This document shows, piece by piece, positions 54,168 through 63,293 of a stretch of 64,000 bases of DNA; the stretch's first letter is position 1; every line of letters begins with the position of its first letter. The DNA lies in the NCBI RefSeq assembly GCF_002007645.1, contig NZ_CP019791.1, forward strand, positions 310,001 to 374,000, given 5' to 3'. The notes under the pieces are model-generated. The model had not been told where the DNA came from and searched no databases. It saw only the letters and a program-made list of their open reading frames with translations. The DNA is from Anaerohalosphaera lusitana. GTDB taxonomy: Bacteria; Planctomycetota; Phycisphaerae; Sedimentisphaerales; Anaerohalosphaeraceae. The position numbers were made by a program, and so were the translations under genes.

Positions 54168-56240
54168 CTACCACTTCTCCTCATCTTCCTCATCAAAATC
54201 CTTGTACGGATCCTCTTCATCGTACAGATCATCAAACGACTTTTCATCCTCGAACAGCTTCTCAGGATCACCCTGAGCTTCCTTTTCTTCGGCTTCCTTC
54301 GCCTTCTTCTCTTCACTGCGTTTTTGCTCAGCAGCCAGAAGCTCAGCCACCGTAGGCTTATCCAGCGTCCCGCCTTCCAGGATCATCTCGACATCCTTCG
54401 CGTCCAGCGTCTCATACTTCAGCAGCGCCTCAGCCAACGCTTCAACCTTCTCGCGGTTGCTCTCCAGCAGTTTCTTCGCAGCCTCATACGACCGGCTGAT
54501 CAGTTCCTTGACCTCCGTATCGATCATCTCCGCCGTCTTCTCGGAATACTCAGGCGTCGCTCCCGGATAGAAGCTCTCCCGCTGGTTACCGCTGTAATCG
54601 AGCGGCACGAGCCCTTCGCCCATGCCCCAGCTCAGGATCATCTCCTTCGCCATCGCGGTCGCCTGCTTGATATCCGAAGCCGCACCGCTGGTGATGTCAT
54701 CGCAGAATATCTCCTCTGCGATACGCCCGCCGAAACAAACCTGCAACTGAGCGTGACAGTACTTCCGCGAATAATAAAGCCTGTCCTTCTCAGGCAGCGC
54801 AAACGTTGCACCGCCCATCGGCCCACGCGGAATAATGCTCACCTTGTGCAGCGGATCCGCCTCTTCCAGCGAAGCCTGCACGAACGCATGCCCCGCCTCG
54901 TGATATGCCGTCAGATATTTGTCATGCTCGTCGACTACCCGGCTTCTTTTCGCCCGGCCCCAGCGAACCTTGTCGCGGGCCTCTTCCAGATCAGGCATCT
55001 CGACATAATCTTTGTCAGCCATGCTCGCACCGATAGCCGCTTCGTTTATAAGCGCCTCAAGCTCCGCGCCGCTGAACATCGGGGTCCCGCGTGCAAGCCG
55101 TTCGAAATCAACGTCTTCACTGACCTTGACCTTCTTGGCGTGTATCCGCAGTATCTGCGTCCGTCCTTTAAGGTCCGGCAGCGGCACGACAACCTGCCTG
55201 TCGAACCTGCCCGGACGGGTCAGCGCCGGGTCGAGAATATCTGCACGGTTCGTCGCTGCGATCACGATCACCTGATCGCTCGTCTCAAAACCGTCCATCT
55301 CAACAAGTATCGCATTAAGCGTCTGTTCTCTCTCATCATGTCCGCCGCTGGCGAACGTCGCGCCCCTCTTCCTGCCGATCGCGTCGATCTCATCCAGGAA
55401 GATAATACAAGGCGAATTGTCCTTGGCCTGCTTGAACAGGTCACGTACACGCGATGCACCAACACCCACGAACATCTCGACAAAGTCACTGCCGCTGATG
55501 CTGTAGAAAGGCACATCCGACTCACCCGCGATCGCTTTCGCAAGCAGCGTCTTACCGCATCCGGGAGGGCCCACCAGCAAAACACCGCGCGGAATACGCC
55601 CGCCGATCTTGGCGAACTTCTTCGGGTTCTTCAAAAACTCGATAGTCTCAGCGACCTCTTCTTTCGCTTCCTCGATGCCCGCTACATTGTCAAACGTCAC
55701 CTTCGTCTGACCCTTGCCCTGCACGCGGTGACGACTGCGTCCGAAACTCATCAGCATTCCGCCGCCCGATTTGGCGCTTCGCATGAAGAAGAAATATATG
55801 ATTCCCACGATCAGCAGCAAAGGCAGCATCGAGCCGAGTATCGGCCCCCAGATATCAGGAGGCGAACCCTTGATCTCAACGTTGTTCTGCTCCAGGAAGT
55901 TCTCGAACTCCTTGGTCTCCATGAAAGGCACGTTGTTGACTTCGAAACTGGACTGCGTAAGCTCCAGCTCACTCAAACCCTGCTCGCTGAACTCACCGGT
56001 CAACTGCGCCTGCCCCATCTTGACACTGGCGACGTAACCCTTGCTGATATAATCCTTTAACTGTGAATAGTCCAGCTTCTCACCTGCCTGGAAGTTGCTG
56101 ACCAGTGTCAGAACCATGATCACGATCAGCGCTATGATGATCCAACTGAACGGTCCGCGCCCCATCTTTGGCGGTTGTTTGTCCCCGCCCGGGCCCTTAG
56201 GAGGTATATTCTTATTTGGTCTGTTAGGTTTATTATCCAT
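54168..56240 (-). CDS. ftsH: ATP-dependent zinc metalloprotease FtsH
   Basis: Membrane-bound AAA protease for quality control of membrane and regulatory proteins. 690 residues. Two transmembrane helices (about 30-52 and 130-152) flank a periplasmic domain. AAA domain with Walker [10 protein letters not shown], Walker [13 protein letters not shown], and SRH arginine region ([20 protein letters not shown]). Zinc motif HEAGH at 447-451. The C-terminus is long and acidic. The N-terminal Pro/Lys-rich cytosolic tail (about 28 residues) is longer than in E. coli. Confidence 0.95.
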   Translation of the reverse strand: MDNKPNRPNKNIPPKGPGGDKQPPKMGRGPFSWIIIALIVIMVLTLVSNFQAGEKLDYSQLKDYISKGYVASVKMGQAQLTGEFSEQGLSELELTQSSFEVNNVPFMETKEFENFLEQNNVEIKGSPPDIWGPILGSMLPLLLIVGIIYFFFMRSAKSGGGMLMSFGRSRHRVQGKGQTKVTFDNVAGIEEAKEEVAETIEFLKNPKKFAKIGGRIPRGVLLVGPPGCGKTLLAKAIAGESDVPFYSISGSDFVEMFVGVGASRVRDLFKQAKDNSPCIIFLDEIDAIGRKRGATFASGGHDEREQTLNAILVEMDGFETSDQVIVIAATNRADILDPALTRPGRFDRQVVVPLPDLKGRTQILRIHAKKVKVSEDVDFERLARGTPMFSGAELEALINEAAIGASMADKDYVEMPDLEEARDKVRWGRAKRSRVVDEHDKYLTAYHEAGHAFVQASLEEADPLHKVSIIPRGPMGGATFALPEKDRLYYSRKYCHAQLQVCFGGRIAEEIFCDDITSGAASDIKQATAMAKEMILSWGMGEGLVPLDYSGNQRESFYPGATPEYSEKTAEMIDTEVKELISRSYEAAKKLLESNREKVEALAEALLKYETLDAKDVEMILEGGTLDKPTVAELLAAEQKRSEEKKAKEAEEKEAQGDPEKLFEDEKSFDDLYDEEDPYKDFDEEDEEKW

Positions 56241-56340
56241 CGATTCGTCTTCTTCCGTTGTAAAATACTGCTTTTTTATAACCTTGCTCTTGACTGATAC
56301 TGGCCTTTACGACCGGCTCCCAGCATGCCCGAAACAACTA

Positions 56341-56374
56341 AAACGCCGTTTTCAGCAACAAAACAGCCGTTTCA
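56341..56374. promoter_or_regulatory. Repeated AAAAC..GCCGTTT motif upstream of ftsH
   Basis: AAAACGCCGTTTTCA and AAAACAGCCGTTTCA lie close together about 100 bases upstream of the ftsH start. A protein-binding site is possible; no known operator matched. Confidence 0.3.
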
Positions 56375-56482
56375 TGTTGCAATCAAGTCGTAGTTAACGA
56401 CCCTCAGCCGGGAATCAAAGATCGCAGTCCGAAACTGCTCAAAGGTTCCTTTCAGGTCTTGACGTATGAACAGTCAGCGCAA

Positions 56483-57019
56483 TTACCACTCAACCTGCAT
56501 ACGTTCTACTATTTTTTGTGCCGCCCGGTTCATGGCAACCCGGCTGGCATAGTCAAAATCCTGCCCCAGAAAAGTCGAATATGGTGCACTGGCAGCGATT
56601 TCCTGGTTGTTTATCAATAGCTCCCCGCTCCGCAGATCTTTCCAACTGACCTGCACGGTGACGAAGGCCTCGTTTTCCAGCGGTCGGCCCGTTTCGCGAT
56701 CACGGGCAAGCGTTCCTGCCCTGAGCCTGCCCACCTGGCCGGTGAGCACTGTATCCGCTAAGTCCCTGTCGGAAACTATCTTATAAGTAGTCTCGGCTTC
56801 TAGACGCTTCATGACCGCATCGCTCAGCGTATACTCAAAGCCCCGGCGGAAACTGCGCGTGTCGAACATTTCCACGTAAACGCTCGCTACATTTTCGGGA
56901 TAGACCCATGTATTGCTGTAATCGCCCGCGCTGCCCACGCAGCCGACCATGCTTACGGCCGAAACCGCGATTATCAGGCTGATAACAGCCATTTTCAAAG
57001 TATTGCCAACTGTTTTCAT
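56483..57019 (-). CDS. LptE-like LPS-assembly lipoprotein
   Basis: 178 residues. Signal sequence ending SMVGC, a lipobox. The domain matches LptE-type proteins in pattern: ASVYVEMFDTRSFRRGFEYT, LSDAVMKRLEAET, ADTVLTGQVGRL. LptE plugs LptD in the outer membrane for lipopolysaccharide export. Followed upstream on the same strand by a BamD-like gene, so the pair points to outer-membrane biogenesis. Family assignment is by pattern and could be a related lipoprotein. Confidence 0.75.
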   Translation of the reverse strand: MKTVGNTLKMAVISLIIAVSAVSMVGCVGSAGDYSNTWVYPENVASVYVEMFDTRSFRRGFEYTLSDAVMKRLEAETTYKIVSDRDLADTVLTGQVGRLRAGTLARDRETGRPLENEAFVTVQVSWKDLRSGELLINNQEIAASAPYSTFLGQDFDYASRVAMNRAAQKIVERMQVEW

Positions 57020-57115
57020 CTTCTACCTTAACCTGTTATCAAACATTCAAGCGGTTCCGCCGTTCAGAACAACTTTCGCCGCCTGCCGATGGCTAAGCGT
57101 TTTCAAATACACATC

Positions 57116-58198
57116 TTATAAGCTTTCGGGTGCCGGAAGCTCCGGAAATATCTTGTGCAGTCCGTACCATTCGTCGAGCAGATCTTCAACGCCTTCGAAT
57201 GTCTTTCGTTTCCAGTCTTTTTTGACTTCTACGCTCGGGTCATCACCCGGCGACAACTGTTTTTGGGCCAATACCGCCGATTTCGTGTCCGGCCAAGTAT
57301 CTATAACTGCCTGGAAGTAGAGGTTCGCGGCCTGTGTTTTTTCGGCCCTGACGTAGTATTCGCCAATCTTGTACTGCTTATACGCAAGCTGTTCATCGAT
57401 AAGTTCGATCTGCTGCTGAACGTTGTTTTCCTCCGCTGCCTCCGGGTAGCGGAGCTTGTAATTAACGTAGTAAGTCCTTGCCGATACGAGACTTGTGGTG
57501 TCATAGCCCGGCCCCTGATATGAGGAGTGCAACGATCTTGCCATGCCCAGCAGGGCCTTTTGACCCAGTTCACCGGTGGGCCAGGTGGCTGAAACTTCCG
57601 CCCAGGCCTGATATGCCTCGAGGTATTCGCCGCGTTTTTCGGCTGCTACGGCGATCTCTGTGAGAGCGTCTTTGGCTATAGGCGCGTCGCCGGCAAGGTC
57701 GGCGATGTGGTGCATTAGATCCGCACCTTCTTCGTAAGCGCTTAGTTTGAAAACCTTTAGGACAGGTCGCTTGCGGCCGTAGAGGTAGGCCGTGGCGATC
57801 TGGTAGGTTCGTCGCAGGGCTGATTCGTACAGCCATGAGTCGGGGTAGTCTTCGAGAAATGCCTTGTAAAGCTGAGCGGCCTTGTCGTAATTGCCGTCAG
57901 CGTACTGCAGTTCCGCGTCTATGAAAGCATCGAGATCGGGGCCCTGCAGTTCCGTAACTTCCTGTCGCAACTGGAGTAACGCTTCTTTTGCTTCCTTGGT
58001 CTTGCCGCGTGCAATTAGCTTTTTAGCGTTTGCAACTTCCATCATCTGCGACCCCTCGGGTGTATCCACCAGGTTGTCCCATTCACCCTTCGGGTTGAGA
58101 CGCCAGGTGTCGGCACGGCCGGTTTCCGTGAGCGCGCAGGTCAGTGCGGCGAGGGTCAGAACTGCTATGATGAATCGCCTTAAGTCCTTTATTTTCAT
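57116..58198 (-). CDS. BamD-like TPR protein
   Basis: 360 residues from ATG 58198 (GAGG upstream). Hydrophobic export signal (about 1-30, no lipobox Cys). TPR-type repeats (about 60-330): DAELQYADGNYDKAAQLYKA, AEKRGEYLEAYQAWAE, KIGEYYVRAEKTQAANLYFQ. Arrangement of the last repeats resembles BamD, which supports insertion of outer-membrane barrels. No BamD-type lipobox was found, so it may be a periplasmic relative. Confidence 0.72.
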   Translation of the reverse strand: MKIKDLRRFIIAVLTLAALTCALTETGRADTWRLNPKGEWDNLVDTPEGSQMMEVANAKKLIARGKTKEAKEALLQLRQEVTELQGPDLDAFIDAELQYADGNYDKAAQLYKAFLEDYPDSWLYESALRRTYQIATAYLYGRKRPVLKVFKLSAYEEGADLMHHIADLAGDAPIAKDALTEIAVAAEKRGEYLEAYQAWAEVSATWPTGELGQKALLGMARSLHSSYQGPGYDTTSLVSARTYYVNYKLRYPEAAEENNVQQQIELIDEQLAYKQYKIGEYYVRAEKTQAANLYFQAVIDTWPDTKSAVLAQKQLSPGDDPSVEVKKDWKRKTFEGVEDLLDEWYGLHKIFPELPAPESL

Positions 58199-58914
58199 GC
58201 AATTAGCCTCTATTACCAAAGTGCGGATATACCTCTACGAATGCGCATTATACCGCAAGTGGAGCGGGTTGCAAAGCTTTGTTTATGACAAATATAATGC
58301 ACAATTTTGGGGAGCTGAGGCGCGTCGGCGGCAGCGATCGTAAGGCTCACAACGCAGGAAGGTTTTTGGCAGTATAAAAGGGGTTTGCAAGTCCGTGAGC
58401 AGTAAATCGGTACGGCAGTGGTTGTGTCGTGGGAATTGGGCGTTTTGGACGCGAAGCGGGGGTTTGAGCGGTTTGGAGGGGTAAATTCTGTCATTTTGTG
58501 CGGGGTTTGGGCGTATAAATATGTAGACTTAAAGGGTCGGCGGGGCTGGTTATTGATGTTTTGGTTGTGTGAAAAGGGTGTATTCTGGGCTCGGATATAG
58601 GCAGGGTGAAAAGTTGGGCAAAAGCAGGCAAAAGTAAGAGTTTTGGGGGTAAAAGTAAGCAAAGATGGGGTGAAAGTGGGGTAAAAATTTCCAGCATTTT
58701 TGTATCTGCCGAGTGGTGTATAGCTCGGTGAATTATCACTGCAGAGGGCCTGAGAGTATGAAGAAATCTTTAAAGAGATGATGAGTATGAGTGTAAAGAG
58801 GTCGCTTTGCGACTCTGTTTTATGGTGGGTTCGCCAAAGGCGGCTGGCATAGTGGGTTCGGAACATCGCGTTATTCATATGGGTTGGCTGTTGGGGGTAG
58901 TCGGTGGTGCGGGC
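58199..58914. other. Gene-free region with strong G/T bias and purine-rich repeats
   Basis: No credible ORF. At about 58613-58690 the plus strand repeats GCAAAAGYARG/GGGGTAAAAG-type units (GGCAAAAGTAAG, GGGGGTAAAAGTAAGC, GGGGTGAAAGTGGGGTAAAA). A GTCGCTTTGCGAC palindrome and GGGTTCGCCAAAGGCGG, members of the dispersed repeat family, lie at 58801-58858 in reverse orientation. No canonical DnaA box was seen. Confidence 0.6.
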
Positions 58915-59003
58915 GTTGGACCGCCGCAGAATTTAACAGCCGCGCCTCCGACGAACTTTTTTGGTGTGTCCATTCTCGGCGGGATGTGAAATTATGCGGC
59001 TGG
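58915..59003 (-). repeat. Dispersed ~86-bp inverted-repeat element, copy C
   Basis: Reverse complement of the copies at 9.0 and 14.1 kb; arms GCCGCAGAATTT and AAATTATGCGGCT, core GCCTCCGACGAAC. Outer GGACCGCC start is retained. The following stretch to 59383 contains no convincing gene. Confidence 0.85.
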
Positions 59004-59383
59004 TGGGTGTGGTAGATGCTCGGGGATATTTGTGCGTTGCTCAGGTTGGCTGAGGTTTTGTGATGGGCGTTTTGTTTGATTTGGGCTTGACAATTCGGGC
59101 GTTATTGGCGGATTTCAACCATGGGGCTGGTGATGCGGGCTCAACACGTCATAGGTGCGTAAATATATGCAAAAACAGTGTCTCACACCTTACTTGTTCC
59201 ATCATCCTGATTTTTTAAGGATGTATTTTGGATGTGGTTGTAATACAGACTTGCACTTGGCCCTTACTAAATGTATAAAGCGGAGTAGCAAGCTAATACA
59301 ATGGTTGACTAAACGAATAGAGGAGCCAGAGATTTGATGGTTAAGGCCAATGTATACCTTCGCGATTATCTTAAGGAGAACAA

Positions 59384-61306
59384 ATGAGAGTTTTCATCGG
59401 ACGCAGCTTCCAAGACACTGACGATCCATTAATTAGGAAGATTGCTGATTTTATTGAATCACATGGGGTTGAATGTATTGATGCGAAAGCCGCAAAGAGC
59501 ACCAAAGTTGAAGAAAAAGTAGTTGAACTCATTAGCTCATGTGATGTTTTTGTGGGTGTATTTACACGGTATCAGCCTACGTGCGAAGCTACAAACCCGA
59601 TTAAGTTTTTTTGTAAACCCTATCATACAGAGGCTCAATACTTAACATCTAGTTGGGTCATCCAGGAAAGTGGTTCTGCCATCGGAAAAGGTAAAGCTTT
59701 AATACTGCTCAAAGAGGCTGGGGTATGTGAGTTACCCAAACTACAAGGCAATCTAGAATATATAGAGTTTGACAGGACTAATTTAGAAGAAGCCTTTCTT
59801 AAGATTGCTCAAATGATCTCTGATATGCAGAATGAACACAAGGATGAATTAGCTGAAAGCTCAAGTGAAAAACCTGATATGGATAAGGGAGTTACACCGG
59901 GCGACCCAAATTCAGAAGAAGTAGCCGGAAAGGATGAAAAGGGCGATAGAGTGACAGCACTTAAAAAAGTGTATGCCCTGATCTTTGAAGATAAATACTC
60001 GCAGGCACAAGCTACTTTTTGTAATGAAGCAAAGCCACTATTGGCAGAAGAAGATAGATTGCCTTCCTGGGCAGTTACTTTACGTCTGTGTCATGAAAGG
60101 GGAGATGTTAGTGCTTTCGAAAAGTTGGAAGCGCTAGTACATGAGAACGATAATAATCCAAGAATAATCAAACAACTGGCAATCAGATATAAGCAAATTG
60201 GTGAATGGAAACAAGCACAAAAGTACTTTGCTCTAGCTTCAAAACTGTACGACCTTACAAATCGTACAGATCATGAGGGATATATCAACACTCAAATTGA
60301 ATTAGCTTGGTCTTTTGCTAAGGATGGTAGACATGATGAAGCATTTGTATTATTGAATAATTTAATAGCTCACGAAGGTTTGGAAGACGCTGAATTTGCT
60401 GCTTTCAAAACTATTGCTGGAATTAATAAAGAGTTGAAGAAATATGATGAGTTTTTCATTTATGCTGAAGCTGCTTTAGAAAAAAAACCTTTTGAAACCG
60501 ATCTTAGGTTCGAATTGGCTTATACATATGCGAATCACAACAGAAAAAAACTTTCATTCTATCACTACAAAAAACTTATTGATATTGCGCCTAAAAATGC
60601 GGTCGCATTGAACAATCTGGGTGTTCAATACGATAGCTTAGAGATGTTGAGTAAGAGTGTGTCAAGTTTTAACGAAGCGGCACAATATGATAATACTCTA
60701 GCAATGGCTAATCTTGCTGATAAGTACATTGCAAAAGGCTTTATAAAGGATGCAAGAGCGATTATTGACAAGGCAAACAATCTCGATGACCCAGGGGCTA
60801 AAGTTCATCATCTTGTAGGCCAAGCCCAGGGAAAATTGAACCAAATAATAGAGAATGAAGCTGAAAAAGAAAAACGTATTTTACTTGAGGCAGAAGAACA
60901 ACAGAAATTCACTTTTAGATATTTAGATGCGTGCAACAATGGACAAACTATAAGTCCATCAGAGATAGAAGGTATATGGTCAACACCACTAGGCAAAGGA
61001 CAGCTGGAGTTCTCTGAAAAGGATCACTCCTTTAGAATAACTGTCATCACAAAAAAGCCTTCTTATTTATTGTCAACACAGGAAGAACCCGATTTCAAAA
61101 CGTTAATTATTGAAGGAAGCTTTAAGGGATATGCAGGGACTTATAAGGCTTGTTCTCAAGGGAGCATGCTACTAGCGGATGGTTCTAATGAGTCAGGATG
61201 GCTAATCTTTAATAACTCATCAATTGAATACATGCAGGTAGCTGGTAGCAATGGAATTGAATTGGGAAGCTGGAAAATGCAAAGTCAAGAAGTAAGCAAT
61301 AATTGA
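59384..61306 (+). CDS. TIR-like domain fused to TPR repeats and a C-terminal beta domain
   Basis: 640 residues, cytoplasmic. AAGGAG lies six bases before the ATG. TIR-like domain at about 1-150: strand MRVFIGRSF, CDVFVGVFTR, and WVIQESGSAIGKGKALILL with Glu95 as the candidate NAD-cleaving residue. An acidic, probably disordered linker (about 155-185) is followed by TPR helices (about 190-500; NLGVQYDSLEMLSKSVSSFNEA). The last 120 residues are beta-rich (GIWSTPLGKGQLEFS, GSFKGYAGTYKACS), possibly a sensor. TIR-TPR proteins are known in bacterial immunity; a defence role is inferred. AT-richer than neighbours and probably acquired. The HEPN-motif gene follows 22 bases later. Confidence 0.75.
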   Translation: MRVFIGRSFQDTDDPLIRKIADFIESHGVECIDAKAAKSTKVEEKVVELISSCDVFVGVFTRYQPTCEATNPIKFFCKPYHTEAQYLTSSWVIQESGSAIGKGKALILLKEAGVCELPKLQGNLEYIEFDRTNLEEAFLKIAQMISDMQNEHKDELAESSSEKPDMDKGVTPGDPNSEEVAGKDEKGDRVTALKKVYALIFEDKYSQAQATFCNEAKPLLAEEDRLPSWAVTLRLCHERGDVSAFEKLEALVHENDNNPRIIKQLAIRYKQIGEWKQAQKYFALASKLYDLTNRTDHEGYINTQIELAWSFAKDGRHDEAFVLLNNLIAHEGLEDAEFAAFKTIAGINKELKKYDEFFIYAEAALEKKPFETDLRFELAYTYANHNRKKLSFYHYKKLIDIAPKNAVALNNLGVQYDSLEMLSKSVSSFNEAAQYDNTLAMANLADKYIAKGFIKDARAIIDKANNLDDPGAKVHHLVGQAQGKLNQIIENEAEKEKRILLEAEEQQKFTFRYLDACNNGQTISPSEIEGIWSTPLGKGQLEFSEKDHSFRITVITKKPSYLLSTQEEPDFKTLIIEGSFKGYAGTYKACSQGSMLLADGSNESGWLIFNNSSIEYMQVAGSNGIELGSWKMQSQEVSNN

Positions 61307-61328
61307 AGCATCAGGTTCATATAAAGCC

Positions 61329-61859
61329 GTGGATGAGAAACTAAAAAAATATCAGGAAATACATGAGCCTGACTTTAGGAGCACCGTATGGGTTCGAATA
61401 GATAGAAACAGCGAGGTTGAAAAACATGAGACGCTAAGAAATTTATATGATGATATCGCGTTGATTGAATTGTCGTCGGATGTCCCAGATAAAATAAAAA
61501 GCCAGTTTAATATTGCGCGAAATTTGGGATTATATACATGGTATTGTTATTCGTTTCACCAAATCTGTGAGCTTAAGGCTTTTTCGTCACTTGAATTTGC
61601 ATTACGAGAAAAATTTGCTGTGAAAAGACCTGGTTTAAAAAAACTGTTAAAGCGTGCGGTGAGTGAAGGCGTTTTAACTGATTCGTGCTTTTCACATGTT
61701 GAAATCAAAGATAAAAATTCAACGTCATATTGTGAGCGGTTGATTGATGTTATTCCAGCGTTACGCAATGATTTAGCTCATGGGAGCATGACTCTGCACC
61801 ATCATTCGATTGTAACGCTTAGAAAATGTGCAGATATGATTAATGGGTTGTTTGTGTAG
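61329..61859 (+). CDS. HEPN-motif small protein
   Basis: 176 residues, starting at GTG 61329 (no in-frame ATG before residue ~150; only a weak upstream site, so coupling to the gene 22 bases before is likely). All-helical, with RNDLAH at 146-151, the Rx4H pattern of HEPN ribonucleases including the Asn after Arg, and an upstream helix (FSSLEFALREKF) as in HEPN folds. HEPN proteins are often toxin or effector RNases. It may be the effector of the TIR-TPR sensor or a regulator; this is inference. AT-rich like its partner. Confidence 0.65.
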   Translation: MDEKLKKYQEIHEPDFRSTVWVRIDRNSEVEKHETLRNLYDDIALIELSSDVPDKIKSQFNIARNLGLYTWYCYSFHQICELKAFSSLEFALREKFAVKRPGLKKLLKRAVSEGVLTDSCFSHVEIKDKNSTSYCERLIDVIPALRNDLAHGSMTLHHHSIVTLRKCADMINGLFV

Positions 61860-61939
61860 GTTAAAATCTTTCTAGATGCTGGAATTTGGTAGAAGAATTT
61901 AGAGAAGGTGAGGCGACAGGTGGAGGTAAGTAAATAGTG

Positions 61940-62525
61940 GAGTCGCTTCGCGACGGTTTTTTTATGCTGGGTCCCGGATCGGGGTCCGGGATGACGGGGG
62001 GAGTGATCGGTTGGTTTTATGCTGGGTCCGCCTAAGGCGGATGACAACTTTATCTGACGGGCGGTTGTGCTTGTTATGAGCGTGCCAGCTTTTTTGTGCG
62101 TTTGAGATTGTCGTGTCGCTTCGCTGGTCGCAATGACAGCTTTTTGTGTGTGGGTTCGATGGGACGCTATGGATGCGGTGGCGTTGCAGGTTGTGGAGGA
62201 GTGTTTTGTGCGTGCATGTGTGCTCGTGGTGATCTCTGGGTCCGCCTTCGGCGGATGACAAGCATCGGGTTGAGGTTGCCGGGTCGCTTCGCTCTTCGTA
62301 ATGACAGCTTTTTGTGTGGGTTCGATGGGGCGCTATGGATGCGGTGGCGTTGCAGGTAGTGGAGAAGTGTTTTTGTGCGTGCATGCGTGCTCGTAATGTT
62401 CTCTGGATCCCGGCTCGTGGGCCGGGATGACAAAGTGTGTGTTTATGCTGGGTGCGCATTAGACGGATGACAAACTTTTGGCGCGACGGCTTATTTATGC
62501 TGGGTTCGCCTGAGGCGGATGACGG
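61940..62525 (-). repeat. Array of dispersed palindromic repeats with an internal ~170-bp direct repeat
   Basis: About nine units, all in reverse orientation: GGGTCCGCC-AAGG-type arms ending GGATGACA, and GTCGCTTCG ending AATGACAG. Two longer copies lie at about 62115-62233 and 62283-62405 and share GGGTTCGATGGG, CGCTATGGATGCGGTGGCGT and TGCAGG. The region has no convincing gene between 61860 and 62588. Confidence 0.85.
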
Positions 62526-62588
62526 GGGTGCGGTGGCTGGTTGGTTTTGTTGCTGGCGTTGGGTTTGAAGCGGTTCGGGATGGGGGTG

Positions 62589-63293
62589 TTAGCTATTGGA
62601 TTTTTCGATGGTGAAGAAGGCGAGGTCTATTGCGGTTTTGGCGAGGACGAGGGTCAGGATGATTGCGGCGGTTGAGCCTGTTGCCTGGGTTATGGCAACG
62701 CCGGCGGCGGCTACTATGTGGATGGGGACGACTCGGAGGTAGGGTTTGAAGGTGAGTGCGGTGAGGCTTCGGCCGGAGTAGAGGGGTCTGTCTGCGAGCT
62801 GCTGGGTGAATGATACACCGTGGCTGATGAACATTATGACGGCTGCGACTGCGATGCCGGGGGTGAACAGGGATTTGATATGAGTCCAGAAGTCGTTGCC
62901 TATGCCGACGAGGCTGAAGTATGTGGGGACGTCCAGGTTTTCGGGTGGTGGAGGCTGGTAGCCGCTGAACTCTTTGAAGACGATGAAGCCGACGACTGCG
63001 CAATAGATGCTGAAGTGCATTGCGAAGGCGGGGACGTCGAGGAGCTTGCGGAGGTGTTCGGTGGAGTCGTCGCAGCGGGCGGTTGTGAGTTTGAGAAGGT
63101 TGTAGAAGCCGACGATGAACGCTTCGAGCCAGTAGATGAGCAGGATGTTGATGGCTTGCCAGCCGAGGAAGAACAGGCCGTAGAGGGGGACGAGGTTTGC
63201 GAAGATGAGGACGATGATGGAAATGCGGCTGGAGCGGAGCTCGTCCGGGTCGAGCCGGAAGAGGGCGGCGGCGGTTTCGATGAATCTGCTCAT
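62589..63293 (-). CDS. Multi-pass membrane protein, DUF6498-like
   Basis: 234 residues with about six hydrophobic helices: IVLIFANLVPLYGLFFLGW, ILLIYWLEAFIVGFYNLLK, IYCAVVGFIVFKEF, IAVAAVIMFISHGVSF, HIVAAAGVAITQ, AIILTLVLAKTAIDLAFF. The YWLEAFIVGFYNLLK segment and layout fit DUF6498-type proteins, function unknown. Its codons end mostly in C, the reverse of minus-strand genes left of 54 kb. Confidence 0.65.
   Translation of the reverse strand: MSRFIETAAALFRLDPDELRSSRISIIVLIFANLVPLYGLFFLGWQAINILLIYWLEAFIVGFYNLLKLTTARCDDSTEHLRKLLDVPAFAMHFSIYCAVVGFIVFKEFSGYQPPPPENLDVPTYFSLVGIGNDFWTHIKSLFTPGIAVAAVIMFISHGVSFTQQLADRPLYSGRSLTALTFKPYLRVVPIHIVAAAGVAITQATGSTAAIILTLVLAKTAIDLAFFTIEKSNS

Noticed and set aside
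54324..56060. 578-residue plus-strand ORF opposite ftsH
   Set aside because: Antisense shadow of the clear ftsH gene; Arg/Leu/His-rich composition, no RBS and no domain.
58213..58878. 221-residue minus-strand ORF
   Set aside because: Ser/Thr/Pro/His-rich with no domain, spans repeat sequence and purine tracts, and lacks an RBS; likely non-coding.
59155..59337. 60-residue plus-strand ORF before the TIR gene
   Set aside because: No RBS or recognisable feature. Kept out of the gene list, though a leader peptide is not excluded.
56240..59383. DnaA boxes for an origin
   Set aside because: No TTATCCACA-like sites with fewer than three mismatches were seen by eye; the origin idea rests on skew and repeat polarity only.
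61940..62525. CRISPR array
   Set aside because: Repeats vary in length and arms and are the dispersed palindromic family; spacers are homologous to another array, with no cas genes.
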